Source of the DNA: GCA-2684655 sp045105235
GTDB lineage: Bacteria; Planctomycetota; UBA1135; UBA2386
Length of the DNA: 64,000 bases
Direction of reading: 5' to 3'
Assembly: GCA_045105235.1 (NCBI GenBank)
Contig: JBGCDH010000016.1
Location: 1 to 64,000, forward strand
Each line of letters opens with the position of its first letter. The stretch's first letter is position 1. Of this stretch, positions 1 through 8,930 are shown piece after piece. The position numbers and the translations under genes are program-made. The notes beneath the pieces are model-generated. The model had not been told where the DNA came from and did no database searches. It was given only the letters and a program-made list of their open reading frames with translations.

Positions 1-102
1 GCCCATACCCGACTGGAAATACCCGTTCCCTTTCCGAACACGGCAGTCAAGCAGTCTGGGCCGATGATAGTGCTATGCGCGAAAGTAGGTTAGCGCCGGG
101 TT
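1..102 (+). rRNA. rrf: 5S ribosomal RNA, 3' part (5' end outside window)
   Basis: The window opens inside a 5S rRNA gene. The conserved core around GGAAATACCCGTTCC, the segment TTCCGAACACGGCAGTCAAG, and the closing GAAAGTAGGTTAGCGCCGGG are all recognisable. The first roughly 10 bases are missing, and the 3' end near 102 is approximate. A strong hairpin with a T-run follows, as expected at the end of an rRNA operon transcribed from the left. Confidence 0.93.
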
Positions 103-109
103 ATTATTC

Positions 110-159
110 AACAGCTCCGTCACTTGAGTGGATCACCACTCGAATGGCGGGGCTGTTTT
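110..159 (+). terminator. Rho-independent terminator of the rRNA operon
   Basis: The arms AACAGCTCCG (110-119) and CGGGGCTGTT (148-157) pair over 10 bp. Inside them a second helix forms between TTGAGTGG (124-131) and CCACTCGA (136-143). A short T-run ends the structure (TTTT, 156-159). It sits directly after the 5S gene. A smaller hairpin, AACAG/CTGTT, follows at about 165-178. Confidence 0.85.
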
Positions 160-363
160 CGTTTCAACAGGCTGTTTTCGGCAGCTTCAACAGCGTGTTT
201 CGGCAGTTGTTTGGATCACGTAGCCAGCATCTGACCGTTTCGGAAAGATCGATGTGCGTGTGCACGTTGTCGTGAGTCTGCAGGCTGTTGTCGGACTGCT
301 TGTTCTGCTTTGCTTACGCGCGAGGCCGGGCCAACCACGCTCCCACCCCAGAAGGTATTCAAC

Positions 364-1236
364 GTGACGCAACGGATCGTAGAGCTGTTTCAGGCCGCCG
401 AGCCGGTCATCTCGTTCGAGTTCTTCCCTCCCAAGACGGAGGAAGGAGTCGAGACGCTGTACGGCACGGTGAAGGCTCTGCGCCCCTGCCGTCCGTCCTT
501 CGTTTCGGTGACCTACGGCGCCGGTGGCAGTACGCGTGACCGCACGCTTGACCTCGTGGCTCGCATCCAGCGTGATCTTGGCATCACTACGATGGCGCAC
601 CTCACCTGTGTGGGGAGCACCAAAGACGAGATTCGAGACACCCTCAAACGGCTGCACGAATCGGGCATTCGCAACGTCTTGGCCCTGCGTGGGGATCCAC
701 CCAAGGGCGAGACTGAGTTTCAGGCGGTTGATGGCGGGTTCCGGTTTGCCACCGAACTGGTTGCGTTCATCAAGGAACAGGATCTCGACTTCTGCGTCGG
801 GGCTGCCTGCTACCCGGAGGGGCACGTCGAAGCGTCCGGTCTCGAAGTGGACCTGAAACACCTGGTCGAGAAGGTCGAGGCCGGCGCGGACTTCCTGGTC
901 TCACAGCTCTTCTTCGACAATGAGGACTATCGCGCCTTTGTGCGAAGGGCGCGTTCCTGTGGTGTCACCATCCCGGTCGTTCCGGGGCTCATGCCGGTCA
1001 CCAATGCGACACAGGTCGAGCGTTTCACCAAGATGTGTGGCGCTCGGATCCCGCAGGAGCTCTACCGCCGACTACGGATCGTCGAAAGTGATCCAGCAGC
1101 AGTGGTGGCAACGGGTGTGCAGTGGGCCGTTGACCAGGGACGCGCCTTGCTCGAGCAAGGCGCACCAGGCCTGCACTTCTACACGCTGAACCGCTCGTCC
1201 GCGACGCTGGCCGTGCACGCCGCCTTGGGCCTCTAA
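364..1236 (+). CDS. metF: Methylenetetrahydrofolate reductase
   Basis: This FAD-dependent cytosolic enzyme reduces 5,10-methylene-THF to 5-methyl-THF, the methyl donor for methionine synthesis. The protein begins TQRIVELFQAAEPVISFEFF and carries the family signature FEFFPPKTEEG. It has the typical barrel motifs SVTYGAGGS and LALRGDPPKGE, and ends near VHAALGL. From the GTG at 364 it is 290 residues, the usual length. That start was preferred over an upstream TTG at 310 because AGAAGG lies about eight bases before it and the earlier codons resemble no MetF N-terminus. It stands alone after the rRNA terminator and converges on recD2. Confidence 0.93.
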   Translation: MTQRIVELFQAAEPVISFEFFPPKTEEGVETLYGTVKALRPCRPSFVSVTYGAGGSTRDRTLDLVARIQRDLGITTMAHLTCVGSTKDEIRDTLKRLHESGIRNVLALRGDPPKGETEFQAVDGGFRFATELVAFIKEQDLDFCVGAACYPEGHVEASGLEVDLKHLVEKVEAGADFLVSQLFFDNEDYRAFVRRARSCGVTIPVVPGLMPVTNATQVERFTKMCGARIPQELYRRLRIVESDPAAVVATGVQWAVDQGRALLEQGAPGLHFYTLNRSSATLAVHAALGL

Positions 1237-1397
1237 CCTGCTCTACGGTCCGTGGCCCGGCGTGGCCCGCGACCGACCCGGCGTGGCCGACCCGCGACGA
1301 CAGGCAGCCAGAAGCCTGGAAGCACGAGCCGTCAGCCGCAAGCCCCCAATCCTCAGCAGCTTGGCACCGCCCTCCGGCCTCCGCTGTCCATGCGCAG

Positions 1398-1470
1398 CGC
1401 TCGCGGCGAACCGCGAACCCCAAACCGCTACTACAGCGTGCGAGTGGGCTGCACTCCGTCGCCGCGAGCG
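1398..1470. repeat. 12-bp perfect inverted repeat at the metF/recD2 convergence
   Basis: CGCTCGCGGCGA at 1398-1409 is the exact reverse complement of TCGCCGCGAGCG at 1459-1470, separated by 49 bases. It spans the end of recD2 and could act as a factor-dependent or bidirectional terminator between the two convergent genes. There is no T-run. The rest of the 1237-1430 intergenic stretch shows only short GC-rich direct repeats of CGGCGTGGCC. Confidence 0.4.
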
Positions 1471-3659
1471 AGGTCCCGCAGTCGTTCGCACATCCCTGAC
1501 CAGCGACGACCGTCATCGTCGTTGCGCGCCGCCATCTCGAGCGCCTTGCGCGAACCCACAAGCACGACCAGTCGCTTGCCGCGCGTGATCGCGGTGTAGA
1601 GCAGCGAGCGCTTCAGCAAGAGGAAGTGTTCGGTCGTGAGCGGCACAACCACCGCGGGATACTCGCTGCCCTGTGAGCGGTGCACGGAGATTGCATACGC
1701 CGGCAGCAGATCGCCAAGTTCTTCGAAGCCATACTCGTGCTCCCGCTCCGGAAAGCGCACGGCGAGTTTTGCCGAGTTGGTGTCGATCGCGCTCAGCTGC
1801 CCAACGTCGCCGTTCCAGACTTCGCGGTCGTAGTCATTGCGGATCTGCATGACCTTGTCGCCGACGCGATAGCGCTTGCCGTTGCGCTCCACCTCGATTT
1901 CGCCGGGGTTCAGCAGGTCCTGCAAATCACGATTGAGCGCGTCGGCGCCGACGTCGCCCCGATACATCGGGCAGAGCACCTGCACGTCGCGGAGGGGATC
2001 GAGGCCAAAGCGGCGCGGAATGCGCGAACCAACCATTTCGCGCAGCAGCGTCCGGGCACGGCGCGGATCATCCGCTTCGACAAAGAAGAAGTCCTCCTGC
2101 TGGTCGCCGCTGCTCGGGATCTCGCCCGACAAAAGATCGTGCGCGACGCGCACGATGCGCGAGTCGTTCTGTTGGCGAAAGATGCGCGTCAGCGCCGTCA
2201 CCCGCACGCGGCCACTGGCCAGAACGTCGGCGAGCACGTTGCCGGGGCCTACGGAAGGCAGCTGGTTCTGGTCCCCAACCAAGACCAGAGCCATCGTCGG
2301 AGGAATGGCGCGTAGCAGCGAAAACGCCAGCTGCACGTCGAGCATCGACACTTCGTCGACTACCAGCATGTCGCCTTCTAGCGGGTTGTTCTCGTCTCGC
2401 GCAAAGCGACCCACGCCAGGCGTGAACTCAAGCAAGCGATGCAGCGTCGAGGCGGAGTGCCCCGTGGATTCTTCTAGGCGCTTGGCCGCGCGCCCCGTCG
2501 GCGCCGCGAGCTGCAGCTTGAGCTGCTTTTGCTCGAGGATATGAACCAGGGCGCGCACGATTGTGGTCTTGCCGACGCCGGGCCCGCCAGTGATGACCGT
2601 GACCGGCTCTTCCAACGCGTGCACGATGGCATTGCTTTGCGCGTCGGCCAGCTCCATCCCCGACACCTGCGCAAACCACTGGACAGCGGCTTCGGCATGA
2701 ACGGGAAGCCGGCTGCGCTTTTGCCGGACCAGCGTATCCAGGGCCCGCGCCACTCCATCCTCGGCTTCGACCAGCGCAGCCGGATAGACGATGGGCGATG
2801 GGTCGTCGTGCAGGAGCACCGGGCCCGGCGGCAGTTGGCGCGCGATCCGGCCGCTCTTGGCGACTTCCGGCAGGCGCAGCCGAATCGCTTCGGCTTCGCA
2901 GTTGATCAGTTCGGCGGTACGATCTGCGAGGACCTGCTCCGGTAGATAGCAGTGTCCTTCGCGCGCGGCTTGACCGAGCACAAACTCGATCGCCGCGTCG
3001 AGTCGCTCGGGCGCCTGCGGCTCCATGCCCATCTGGCCGGCAAGCCGGTCCGCCGTGCGAAAACCGACCCCAATGACGTCGTCGGCAAGCCGATAGGGAT
3101 TGGCCTCGATCAACGCCGAGGCGTTCCCTCCGTAGCGCTTGGTGATCCGCGCGGCGAGACCTGCGCCGAGCCCGTGCGTGCGCAAGAATACGAGCACGTT
3201 CTGCACGTCCTTCTGAGCCTTCACCGCGTCTGAGAGTTCCGCGATCTTCTTTTCGCCGAGGCCGCGAATGCGTCGCAGTTGGTCGGGGTCTTCTTCGATG
3301 ATTTGCAGCGTTGTCGCACCAAACGTCGCGACGATCTTCTTGGCTGTCGCCGGCCCGATGCCGCGCACGAGGCTGGAGGCAAGGTAGGCCTCGATGCCCG
3401 CCACGCTCGATGGGGCGATCGCTTCGAAGGAGTCGACCTTCACCTGCACGCCAAACTTTGGATGACTTTCTCGGTCCCCGCGGACCCGCAGCCGCTGCCC
3501 TTCTTTCAGCTGTGCGAGCGGCCCAGTCGCCGTAACCAGTTCGCCTGTAGCATCTTCGGTCAGGCGCACGACGGCCCATCCGCTGTCTGGATTGCGGAAT
3601 GTGAAGCGTTGGATGGTGCCCTCGAGGGCTACTTCGCTGCGATCGCCGGGTTTCGTCAT
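1431..3659 (-). CDS. recD2: RecD2-type ATP-dependent 5'-3' DNA helicase
   Basis: This 742-residue superfamily 1B helicase belongs to the RecD2/TraA-like group, which acts in repair without RecBC. The N-terminal region (about 1-90) is the OB-like domain, starting around LEGTIQRFTF. Next come helix-hairpin-helix segments near 95-190 (LVRGIGPATAKKIV, IRGLGEKKIAEL). The motor has Walker A GGPGVGKTTIVRAL near residue 360, Walker B MLVVDEVSMLD, the GDQNQLPSVGPG motif, and the late motif YAISVHRSQGSEYPAVVVP. The long N-terminus separates RecD2 from the RecD subunit of RecBCD. It is transcribed toward metF and away from rpsU. Confidence 0.93.
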   Translation of the reverse strand: MTKPGDRSEVALEGTIQRFTFRNPDSGWAVVRLTEDATGELVTATGPLAQLKEGQRLRVRGDRESHPKFGVQVKVDSFEAIAPSSVAGIEAYLASSLVRGIGPATAKKIVATFGATTLQIIEEDPDQLRRIRGLGEKKIAELSDAVKAQKDVQNVLVFLRTHGLGAGLAARITKRYGGNASALIEANPYRLADDVIGVGFRTADRLAGQMGMEPQAPERLDAAIEFVLGQAAREGHCYLPEQVLADRTAELINCEAEAIRLRLPEVAKSGRIARQLPPGPVLLHDDPSPIVYPAALVEAEDGVARALDTLVRQKRSRLPVHAEAAVQWFAQVSGMELADAQSNAIVHALEEPVTVITGGPGVGKTTIVRALVHILEQKQLKLQLAAPTGRAAKRLEESTGHSASTLHRLLEFTPGVGRFARDENNPLEGDMLVVDEVSMLDVQLAFSLLRAIPPTMALVLVGDQNQLPSVGPGNVLADVLASGRVRVTALTRIFRQQNDSRIVRVAHDLLSGEIPSSGDQQEDFFFVEADDPRRARTLLREMVGSRIPRRFGLDPLRDVQVLCPMYRGDVGADALNRDLQDLLNPGEIEVERNGKRYRVGDKVMQIRNDYDREVWNGDVGQLSAIDTNSAKLAVRFPEREHEYGFEELGDLLPAYAISVHRSQGSEYPAVVVPLTTEHFLLLKRSLLYTAITRGKRLVVLVGSRKALEMAARNDDDGRRWSGMCERLRDLARGDGVQPTRTL

Positions 3660-3838
3660 GCACTCGAAGGCGAACCCGCATTGTCTTGCGGCTCTGATCC
3701 GCTACGGTGTTGCGCCCTTTCGCCCGTCGGGGAACGGGGTTGGCACGATACGCCAGCCCTGATGTCGACGCCATCGACGCTCTCCGCACTCGGCAGGCGA
3801 TCCCGCTGCAACGCCCTTACCTCCCTGCTCCCAACCGC

Positions 3839-4252
3839 ATGATTCGCGTCCAGGTCCGCCCGAACGAACCGCTGGAAGCTGCACTGCGCCGCTTCAAGCG
3901 CCAGTGCAACTACGCCGGCATCTTCCGCCTCGCCAAGAAGCACGCCTACCACGAGAAGTCGAGCGACAAGAAGCGTCGTGAGGATCGCGAGCGGCTGCGC
4001 AACATCATGATGGCCGAGCGCAAGCGCAACGGCACGTCGGGTGGTCGCTCCAACAAGAAGCGTCGCACGCGCGGCGGCAAGGGCAAGGAGCGCCGCAACG
4101 ATCAACCGGACTTCGATCCGTTGACCGCAGACACGACGCTCGACCACAAGGCAGCCACCGAGGCTGGCAACTTGGTCCCGGCGACGGCCACGGACGCGGC
4201 AGCGGCACTCAATGCTGCTTCGACTGCACCGGCCGCTCCGAGCGAGTCGTAG
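3839..4252 (+). CDS. rpsU: Small ribosomal subunit protein bS21, long C-terminal extension
   Basis: The first 60 residues are unmistakable bS21: MIRVQVRPNEPLEAALRRFK, then RQCNYAGIFRLAKKHAYHEK and a basic RRE-rich helix. bS21 is normally about 60-75 residues, but this protein runs to 137. The extra part is a Lys/Arg-Gly stretch (about 70-90) followed by an Ala/Thr-rich acidic tail with no motif I recognise. The ATG at 3839 matches the family start; an open frame extends upstream to 3707 but without bS21 similarity. No Shine-Dalgarno is visible. The leader instead contains ACCTCC, which resembles the anti-Shine-Dalgarno itself. Confidence 0.9.
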   Translation: MIRVQVRPNEPLEAALRRFKRQCNYAGIFRLAKKHAYHEKSSDKKRREDRERLRNIMMAERKRNGTSGGRSNKKRRTRGGKGKERRNDQPDFDPLTADTTLDHKAATEAGNLVPATATDAAAALNAASTAPAAPSES

Positions 4253-4356
4253 GACGGAACGCCATACGCCCGGAGCTGTAAGAGCGGAGCGGTCGTGACG
4301 ATGAGTCGCTTTGTCGGCAAGTCGCCTCCTCCGCTTCCCTCTCCGCCGCATTTGTC

Positions 4357-5385
4357 GTGAGTTTGCCACGCTATCCGGGCGAAGGCCCTCGCGACCTGAG
4401 CAAGCCGCTAGAGCAGGTGCGCGTCCTCATCGACGCCCGCACCGCCGGCCAGCGTTTGGACCTAGCACTGACCGCGATCCTGACGTGGCGATCGCGCTCC
4501 AACATCGCGCGGATGATCGAGCGCGGCATGGTCCGTCTCGAGGGGCGCGTGGTGCCGCCCTCGCGCAAAGTTCGTGTTGGCGACACCGTCGAGATCGACG
4601 TTCCTCAGGATCCGGTGCCGCAGCCACGCAGCGACGCGCCGTTCGACCTGCCGATTCTCTACGAGGATGAGTGCATGGTCGCCGTCGACAAGCCGCCTGG
4701 TATGGCGGTCCACCCGTCGGGTCGGCACCTGCACGGGACTTTGATCCACGAATTGCACGCGCGCTACCGGCGCCCCGACGAGCCCGAATACGACGTCGTG
4801 CCGCGGCTTCTGCATCGGATCGATATCGAGACGTCGGGGGTTGTGGCCGTCGGGCTCGACGAGCACTTCCATCATCAGGTTCGCAAACAGTTCGAGGACC
4901 GGCTGGTCCACAAGACCTATCTCGCCGTCGTTCACGGTTGCCCAGATCCGCTCGAAGGGCGTATCGACCTCAGCATCGTGCCCGACAAAAAGTCCGCGGT
5001 GCGGCTCAAGCTCACGACCACGGACGAAGCGGGGCAAGGTCTCTCGGCCCGCACCAACTACCGGGTCGTTCGGCACAACGAGCGGTTCGCGCTCGTCGAG
5101 GTGCGACCTGAGACGGGTCGCACGCACCAGATCCGGGTGCACATGGCAGCCGTTGGCTGTCCACTGGTCGGCGACAAGCTCTACGGCGACAACGAAAAGC
5201 TCTTTCTCCAGGGCATCGCCGGCGAGCTTGACCAAGAGTCACGCGACGCGCTCGTGCTCGATCGCCATGCCTTGCACTCGCATGCCCTGACGTTTTTCCA
5301 CCCGCGGAAGAAGCGCGAGGTGACCATCGAGGCGCCTTTGCCGCGCGAGTTTGCCGAGCTTGTGCCGCTCGTTTCGCCTTCCTAG
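4357..5385 (+). CDS. RluA-family 23S rRNA pseudouridine synthase
   Basis: This 342-residue protein isomerises uridine to pseudouridine in RNA. An S4-like RNA-binding domain covers about 20-85 (AGQRLDLALTAILTW, RVVPPSRKVRVGDTVEI). The catalytic domain holds PRLLHRIDIETSGVVAVGLD, where the Asp of HRIDIETSG is the family nucleophile, and later RPETGRTHQIRVHMAAVGCP with VGDKLYG. The start is the GTG at 4357; an upstream region lies in frame without similarity. The exact target (RluC-like, RluD-like or other) cannot be decided from sequence. It lies downstream of rpsU on the same strand, about 100 bases apart. Confidence 0.9.
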   Translation: MSLPRYPGEGPRDLSKPLEQVRVLIDARTAGQRLDLALTAILTWRSRSNIARMIERGMVRLEGRVVPPSRKVRVGDTVEIDVPQDPVPQPRSDAPFDLPILYEDECMVAVDKPPGMAVHPSGRHLHGTLIHELHARYRRPDEPEYDVVPRLLHRIDIETSGVVAVGLDEHFHHQVRKQFEDRLVHKTYLAVVHGCPDPLEGRIDLSIVPDKKSAVRLKLTTTDEAGQGLSARTNYRVVRHNERFALVEVRPETGRTHQIRVHMAAVGCPLVGDKLYGDNEKLFLQGIAGELDQESRDALVLDRHALHSHALTFFHPRKKREVTIEAPLPREFAELVPLVSPS

Positions 5386-5805
5386 TGCAAGCGCTCCGTC
5401 GGCCGGAGTCACACGTCCGCCGGGTTCCAACCGAACCGATGCCGCAACCGCGGCTCCCTGTGCCGACCGGGATGCTTCGCTCACGGGCTCCGACCGCGCT
5501 ACAAAAAGTCGGAGCTAGGCTGCGCGAGTCGGTATCTGTCGGTTGCTCGCATCGGGTCGACGCTGGTGCGGACCCATTGCGACCGCTTGGGCAAAGCGGG
5601 TGCGTTCGCGTTTGCGCCTGCGGGCAGCGCATCCGCGCACGACTCTGCGGCTGCCGATGCGGCGGCGGCTCCACGTGCGGCGACACTACGTTCGCGAAGG
5701 TTGCGTTCGAGAAGGCTTCGTTCGGCTTGATCCATGGGCAACCTTGGCGTGCAGGACGGCTCCATAGGCTAAGGCGGGCCCTGGTTGGCGGCTAGTTGCT
5801 CCGTG
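5386..5805. other. 420-bp stretch without a convincing gene
   Basis: This lies between the pseudouridine synthase (rightward) and the permease-like gene (leftward, ending here). The best open frame is on the minus strand at 5499-5765. It is 88 residues, Ala/Arg-rich, and lacks a recognisable domain or clear ribosome site. It could be a small gene or chance, as long open frames are common at this GC content. A short CTCCG/CGGAG hairpin follows the synthase stop but has no T-run. Confidence 0.4.
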
Positions 5806-7584
5806 CTACGGGCCAAACATGGATCCTGCCAGCAACGGCAGAACGCAAAGCACCACATAGAGAACTGCGACGGCGCGCAGCTCTCGGCCTAGCGTCGCGG
5901 GCGCCGGCGGCTTGCCTGCGGGCGATGCCGCCTGAGTTGATGCCGAAGCCGCTGATGTTGCTTCTGCATATTCTTTTGCGGCGTTTTGGGGCGTTGTGCC
6001 AGCCGCCGAGCCCTGGTCTTGCATGCGGACCGGCGTAGTGGCGCCGGAGTCGCCGCTTGGCTGCCGCAAGAGGCCTGCGATCGCCATGGCCGCAACCGCG
6101 CCGGCGACCGGCCAGCGCCAGACCTCGGGCAGGGCTCCACCAAAGCCCGCGCCCATCGCCGCGAGCACCAGCGCCCCGCCCATCAGGCCACCGAGCTCAA
6201 GGCCACGATCTTCCTCTCGATCGTCCGTAAACGGCACCCGATCGAGGTGCACCTGCACGCGTGCGGTCAGCACCGCGATGCCGAACGCGAACAGGGCGGC
6301 CGCGGCGCGATCCGCCCGGTCAGGGCCGAGGCCCACGACCAGCAGCAAGCCGAGCAAGTGGATCGGAACGAGCACGTGTGTCACCAGCGCTCGCCACGTG
6401 GCGTCGCGCACCAGTTCTTGGGTCAGGCCCGGCGCGTGTTCGAAAACCCAGCCGGTGCGCGCCTGGTCCGCCCGCGGCAAGAACGCCACCAAAAATGGCA
6501 GGTAGATCGCCGGCAGCTGCAGCAGCACGCACAGAAGCGGAAAGCCACCGCCCTCATCGCCCGCTTCGCCGCCGCTCATGGTCAGAAAGACCATCCCGGC
6601 CGGCAGGCCAAACAGCGGCAGCACGCGCGCGCGAAAGCCGGGGCTGCGCCACATCGACAGCGCCACAAACTCGGCGATGCCGCGTCGCGGTCCGCGTCCG
6701 CTGATCCGTCCCAGCAGGCTCAGCAAGGTGCGCCTGCGGCCAACCCGAGATGCGGCGTTCGCTTCGTTGGTGGCAAACAGCACCGTCACCAGCAGCATGC
6801 CTGCGACAACGGCCAGCCATGGCCAGATGCGCCATGCGTCGTCGTGCGGCGTCGCCAACAGTCTGGCGGCGTGGTAAGGCGGCAGCAGCTCCGCGCCAAA
6901 GCGGCGAATCGGCAGGTCGTCGGCCGTGCCCGTCAGCTGGCGGAGCGAGAGCGCGAACAGCACAAAGCCCGCACCGAGCAGGCCGGCTTTGACGGTGCCT
7001 AGCAGCAGCGTTGCACGCAGAGTGCCGAAGGCCCGGGCGAGCACGGTGCGAAGGGTGGCGAGACCGCCTGCGGCCAGCCCCGTGCATGCCGTCGCGGCGA
7101 CAACGTAGAGAAGCGCCTGGAGCCATGAGTCCGTCAGGTGCGCCAGCAGCAGCGCCGGCGGCAACGCCATGCCGATCGTCACCAGCGCAAGCTGGATCGA
7201 CGCATGGAGGCTGCGTGCCAGCACAACGGTGGTGCGCGCTACGGGCGCTCCGGCGAGCAGCGTTGCATCAGCCTGCAGGCGCAGCGGTCGATCTTCATCG
7301 CCGAGTGCGCCGATCGCGATCAGCAGAGTCGACAGGCACAGATTGGCCGCCACGAAGGGCACCGGCGGGGTATCCGGATAGAGCAGCATCGCGAACACGA
7401 ACGACAGCAGCGCCTGCCACATGATCGTCGTCGTCAAGCTGCTGCCGCTGTCGCCGCCTGCGCGGCGGGAGTCGCCAAAGAAGTCGAGCACCAGCCAAGT
7501 CTTGACCAGCGCGCGGATTTGCACGCTGCTGCGCACCCTGCTGCGTGGAAGGGCGGCCGGATTCGCTGCGGGCGTTTGCGTCAT
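5806..7584 (-). CDS. Polytopic membrane protein, ABC-2-type permease-like
   Basis: This 592-residue integral membrane protein has many hydrophobic helices, for example around LLSFVFAMLLY, LCLSTLLIAIG, LVTIGMALPPALLLAHL, WPWLAVVAGMLLVTVLF, LVPIHLLGLLLVVGLG and a last one in AVLYVVLCVLPLLAG. The fold resembles the large ABC-2 type exporter permeases, but no ATPase subunit is nearby, so the assignment is tentative. An Ala/Ser-rich cytoplasmic linker (about residues 525-560) precedes the final helix. The start is the ATG at 7584, which overlaps the stop of the upstream FIST gene by four bases (ATGA). The two are probably translated in a coupled way. Confidence 0.6.
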   Translation of the reverse strand: MTQTPAANPAALPRSRVRSSVQIRALVKTWLVLDFFGDSRRAGGDSGSSLTTTIMWQALLSFVFAMLLYPDTPPVPFVAANLCLSTLLIAIGALGDEDRPLRLQADATLLAGAPVARTTVVLARSLHASIQLALVTIGMALPPALLLAHLTDSWLQALLYVVAATACTGLAAGGLATLRTVLARAFGTLRATLLLGTVKAGLLGAGFVLFALSLRQLTGTADDLPIRRFGAELLPPYHAARLLATPHDDAWRIWPWLAVVAGMLLVTVLFATNEANAASRVGRRRTLLSLLGRISGRGPRRGIAEFVALSMWRSPGFRARVLPLFGLPAGMVFLTMSGGEAGDEGGGFPLLCVLLQLPAIYLPFLVAFLPRADQARTGWVFEHAPGLTQELVRDATWRALVTHVLVPIHLLGLLLVVGLGPDRADRAAAALFAFGIAVLTARVQVHLDRVPFTDDREEDRGLELGGLMGGALVLAAMGAGFGGALPEVWRWPVAGAVAAMAIAGLLRQPSGDSGATTPVRMQDQGSAAGTTPQNAAKEYAEATSAASASTQAASPAGKPPAPATLGRELRAVAVLYVVLCVLPLLAGSMFGP

Positions 7585-8852
7585 GCGTTGGGGCTCGAAG
7601 TATCTGTGTCTACGGGTGTGCTGCCGTCGGCGACCGAGGCGGGTCGCAGCAGCACGCAGCTCGCGGTGTAGCCGTGCAGGTGGGTGACGGCGCCGACCGG
7701 TCCGATCTCGCCGTTGCAGGTGCCGCCGAGCAGCGGCACATCGGGTGCTAGCGACGCGAACCGGCCGTGGTCCTCGCTGTTGCGGCCGATGCAGCGAAAC
7801 ATCAGTGCCGCACACGCGTCGGCCGCGCGCTCGTGGCGGAGGCGCTGATCGAGGTCTTCGACCCCGGAAGTTGCATCGCGTAAGTGCAGCTGGACCGAGC
7901 GCCCGACGGCCAGCCGTTCGCCAACAACCAGGTGGTCCTGCTGGTCGATGCCAAGCACGTTGCGGACCAAGAACTCGCCCGCATCCGGGGCTGCCACCGC
8001 AAACGGGTCGCTCGCGATGCCCAAGAACAGCGGGCTGCCCTGAGCGATTTCCAGGTCGGCCGATCCCAGCTCTTGGAGTTGCTCCGTCAAGAACGACTTG
8101 ATCGGCTTGTTGTCGACGCCAACCAGACGGTTGTTGTTGGCCTCGGTGATACGGCCGACGCGGCCGATCGGTCGGCAGCCTTGCGATACCACGGGCTGCA
8201 CGTCCACCGCGCCGCGAAACGTCAGCAGCACGGCGCCCTGATTGGTGCGGCGGCGACCGCAGAACAGCGCGTTGCCGTGTGGGTGGTTGCTGCCGCTCGC
8301 GAGACCGCCGACCTTTGGCGCAACGGGCAGCGCGTAGTCGAGGCCCGTCAGCAGGCCGGCGATGTCGGTATGGAACGGTTCGGTCCAAACGAGCACGCCG
8401 CGCACGTCGCGTGAGGCATCGGTGCTTTCGTCGCGAGGCAGCGGGGATCCGAGCCGCGCTGACGACTCGGGGAGTAGCGCGCGCCAGGCCGACGGCGGGG
8501 CGTCCGGATGCGGCAAATCGCCGTTGCTCACGACCGTTGCGGCGACTTCGGCGCCATCGTCCAGCCGGCCGGCGAGCACGCTGAGCGCCGGGCAGCTTTG
8601 TGGTTCTCCCTGCCCCTGCTGCTGTTCGGCGGTGCCGTGCTCCAACGCGGTGCTGCCAACGAGCGTGCGCACGGCGATTCGTTCGTGCAGCATCACCGGT
8701 AGCCGATCGAGTGCACTGCCGTAGCTAGCCGACGCAAAGACGCACAGCAGGTCGAGCGGTTGCGTGCCCAGGGCGCGACGGATCTCGCTCGCGATCGCAT
8801 CGCAGGCCTCTTCGAGGTCGGACGACTCAGCCAGCGCACTGTGGAATTCCAT
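7581..8852 (-). CDS. FIST-domain putative sensor protein
   Basis: The 423-residue protein matches the FIST N plus FIST C arrangement, an input module thought to bind small ligands such as amino acids. Supporting segments include the N-terminal FASASYGSALDRLPVML, the central LTGLDYALPVAPKVGGLASG with FCGRRRTNQGAVLLTFRG, and the C-terminal ECIG-type region CIGRNSEDHGRF with PLLGGTCNGEIGPVG. Start ATG 8852 gives MEFHSALAESSDLEEACDAI, the usual FIST beginning. There is no signalling output domain attached. It overlaps the membrane protein that follows, so the two may form a ligand-sensing membrane pair. No promoter motif was identified in the 78-bp divergent gap to the next gene. Confidence 0.75.
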   Translation of the reverse strand: MEFHSALAESSDLEEACDAIASEIRRALGTQPLDLLCVFASASYGSALDRLPVMLHERIAVRTLVGSTALEHGTAEQQQGQGEPQSCPALSVLAGRLDDGAEVAATVVSNGDLPHPDAPPSAWRALLPESSARLGSPLPRDESTDASRDVRGVLVWTEPFHTDIAGLLTGLDYALPVAPKVGGLASGSNHPHGNALFCGRRRTNQGAVLLTFRGAVDVQPVVSQGCRPIGRVGRITEANNNRLVGVDNKPIKSFLTEQLQELGSADLEIAQGSPLFLGIASDPFAVAAPDAGEFLVRNVLGIDQQDHLVVGERLAVGRSVQLHLRDATSGVEDLDQRLRHERAADACAALMFRCIGRNSEDHGRFASLAPDVPLLGGTCNGEIGPVGAVTHLHGYTASCVLLRPASVADGSTPVDTDTSSPNA

Positions 8853-8930
8853 GCCATAGGGGCCGAGGTGGCCCAGGGCGCACGACAATAGGCGTCGAGT
8901 CGTGGATGGTCGATCGGATTGTCGTAGCGT

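Noticed and set aside
1237..1430. Search for a tRNA or small RNA between metF and recD2
   Set aside because: No cloverleaf or conserved RNA motif; only GC-rich direct repeats and the inverted repeat already listed.
5499..5765. 88-residue minus-strand open frame between the pseudouridine synthase and the permease-like gene
   Set aside because: Ala/Arg-rich composition, no domain, no clear ribosome site; GC-rich DNA often gives such frames by chance, so it is only mentioned in the region entry.
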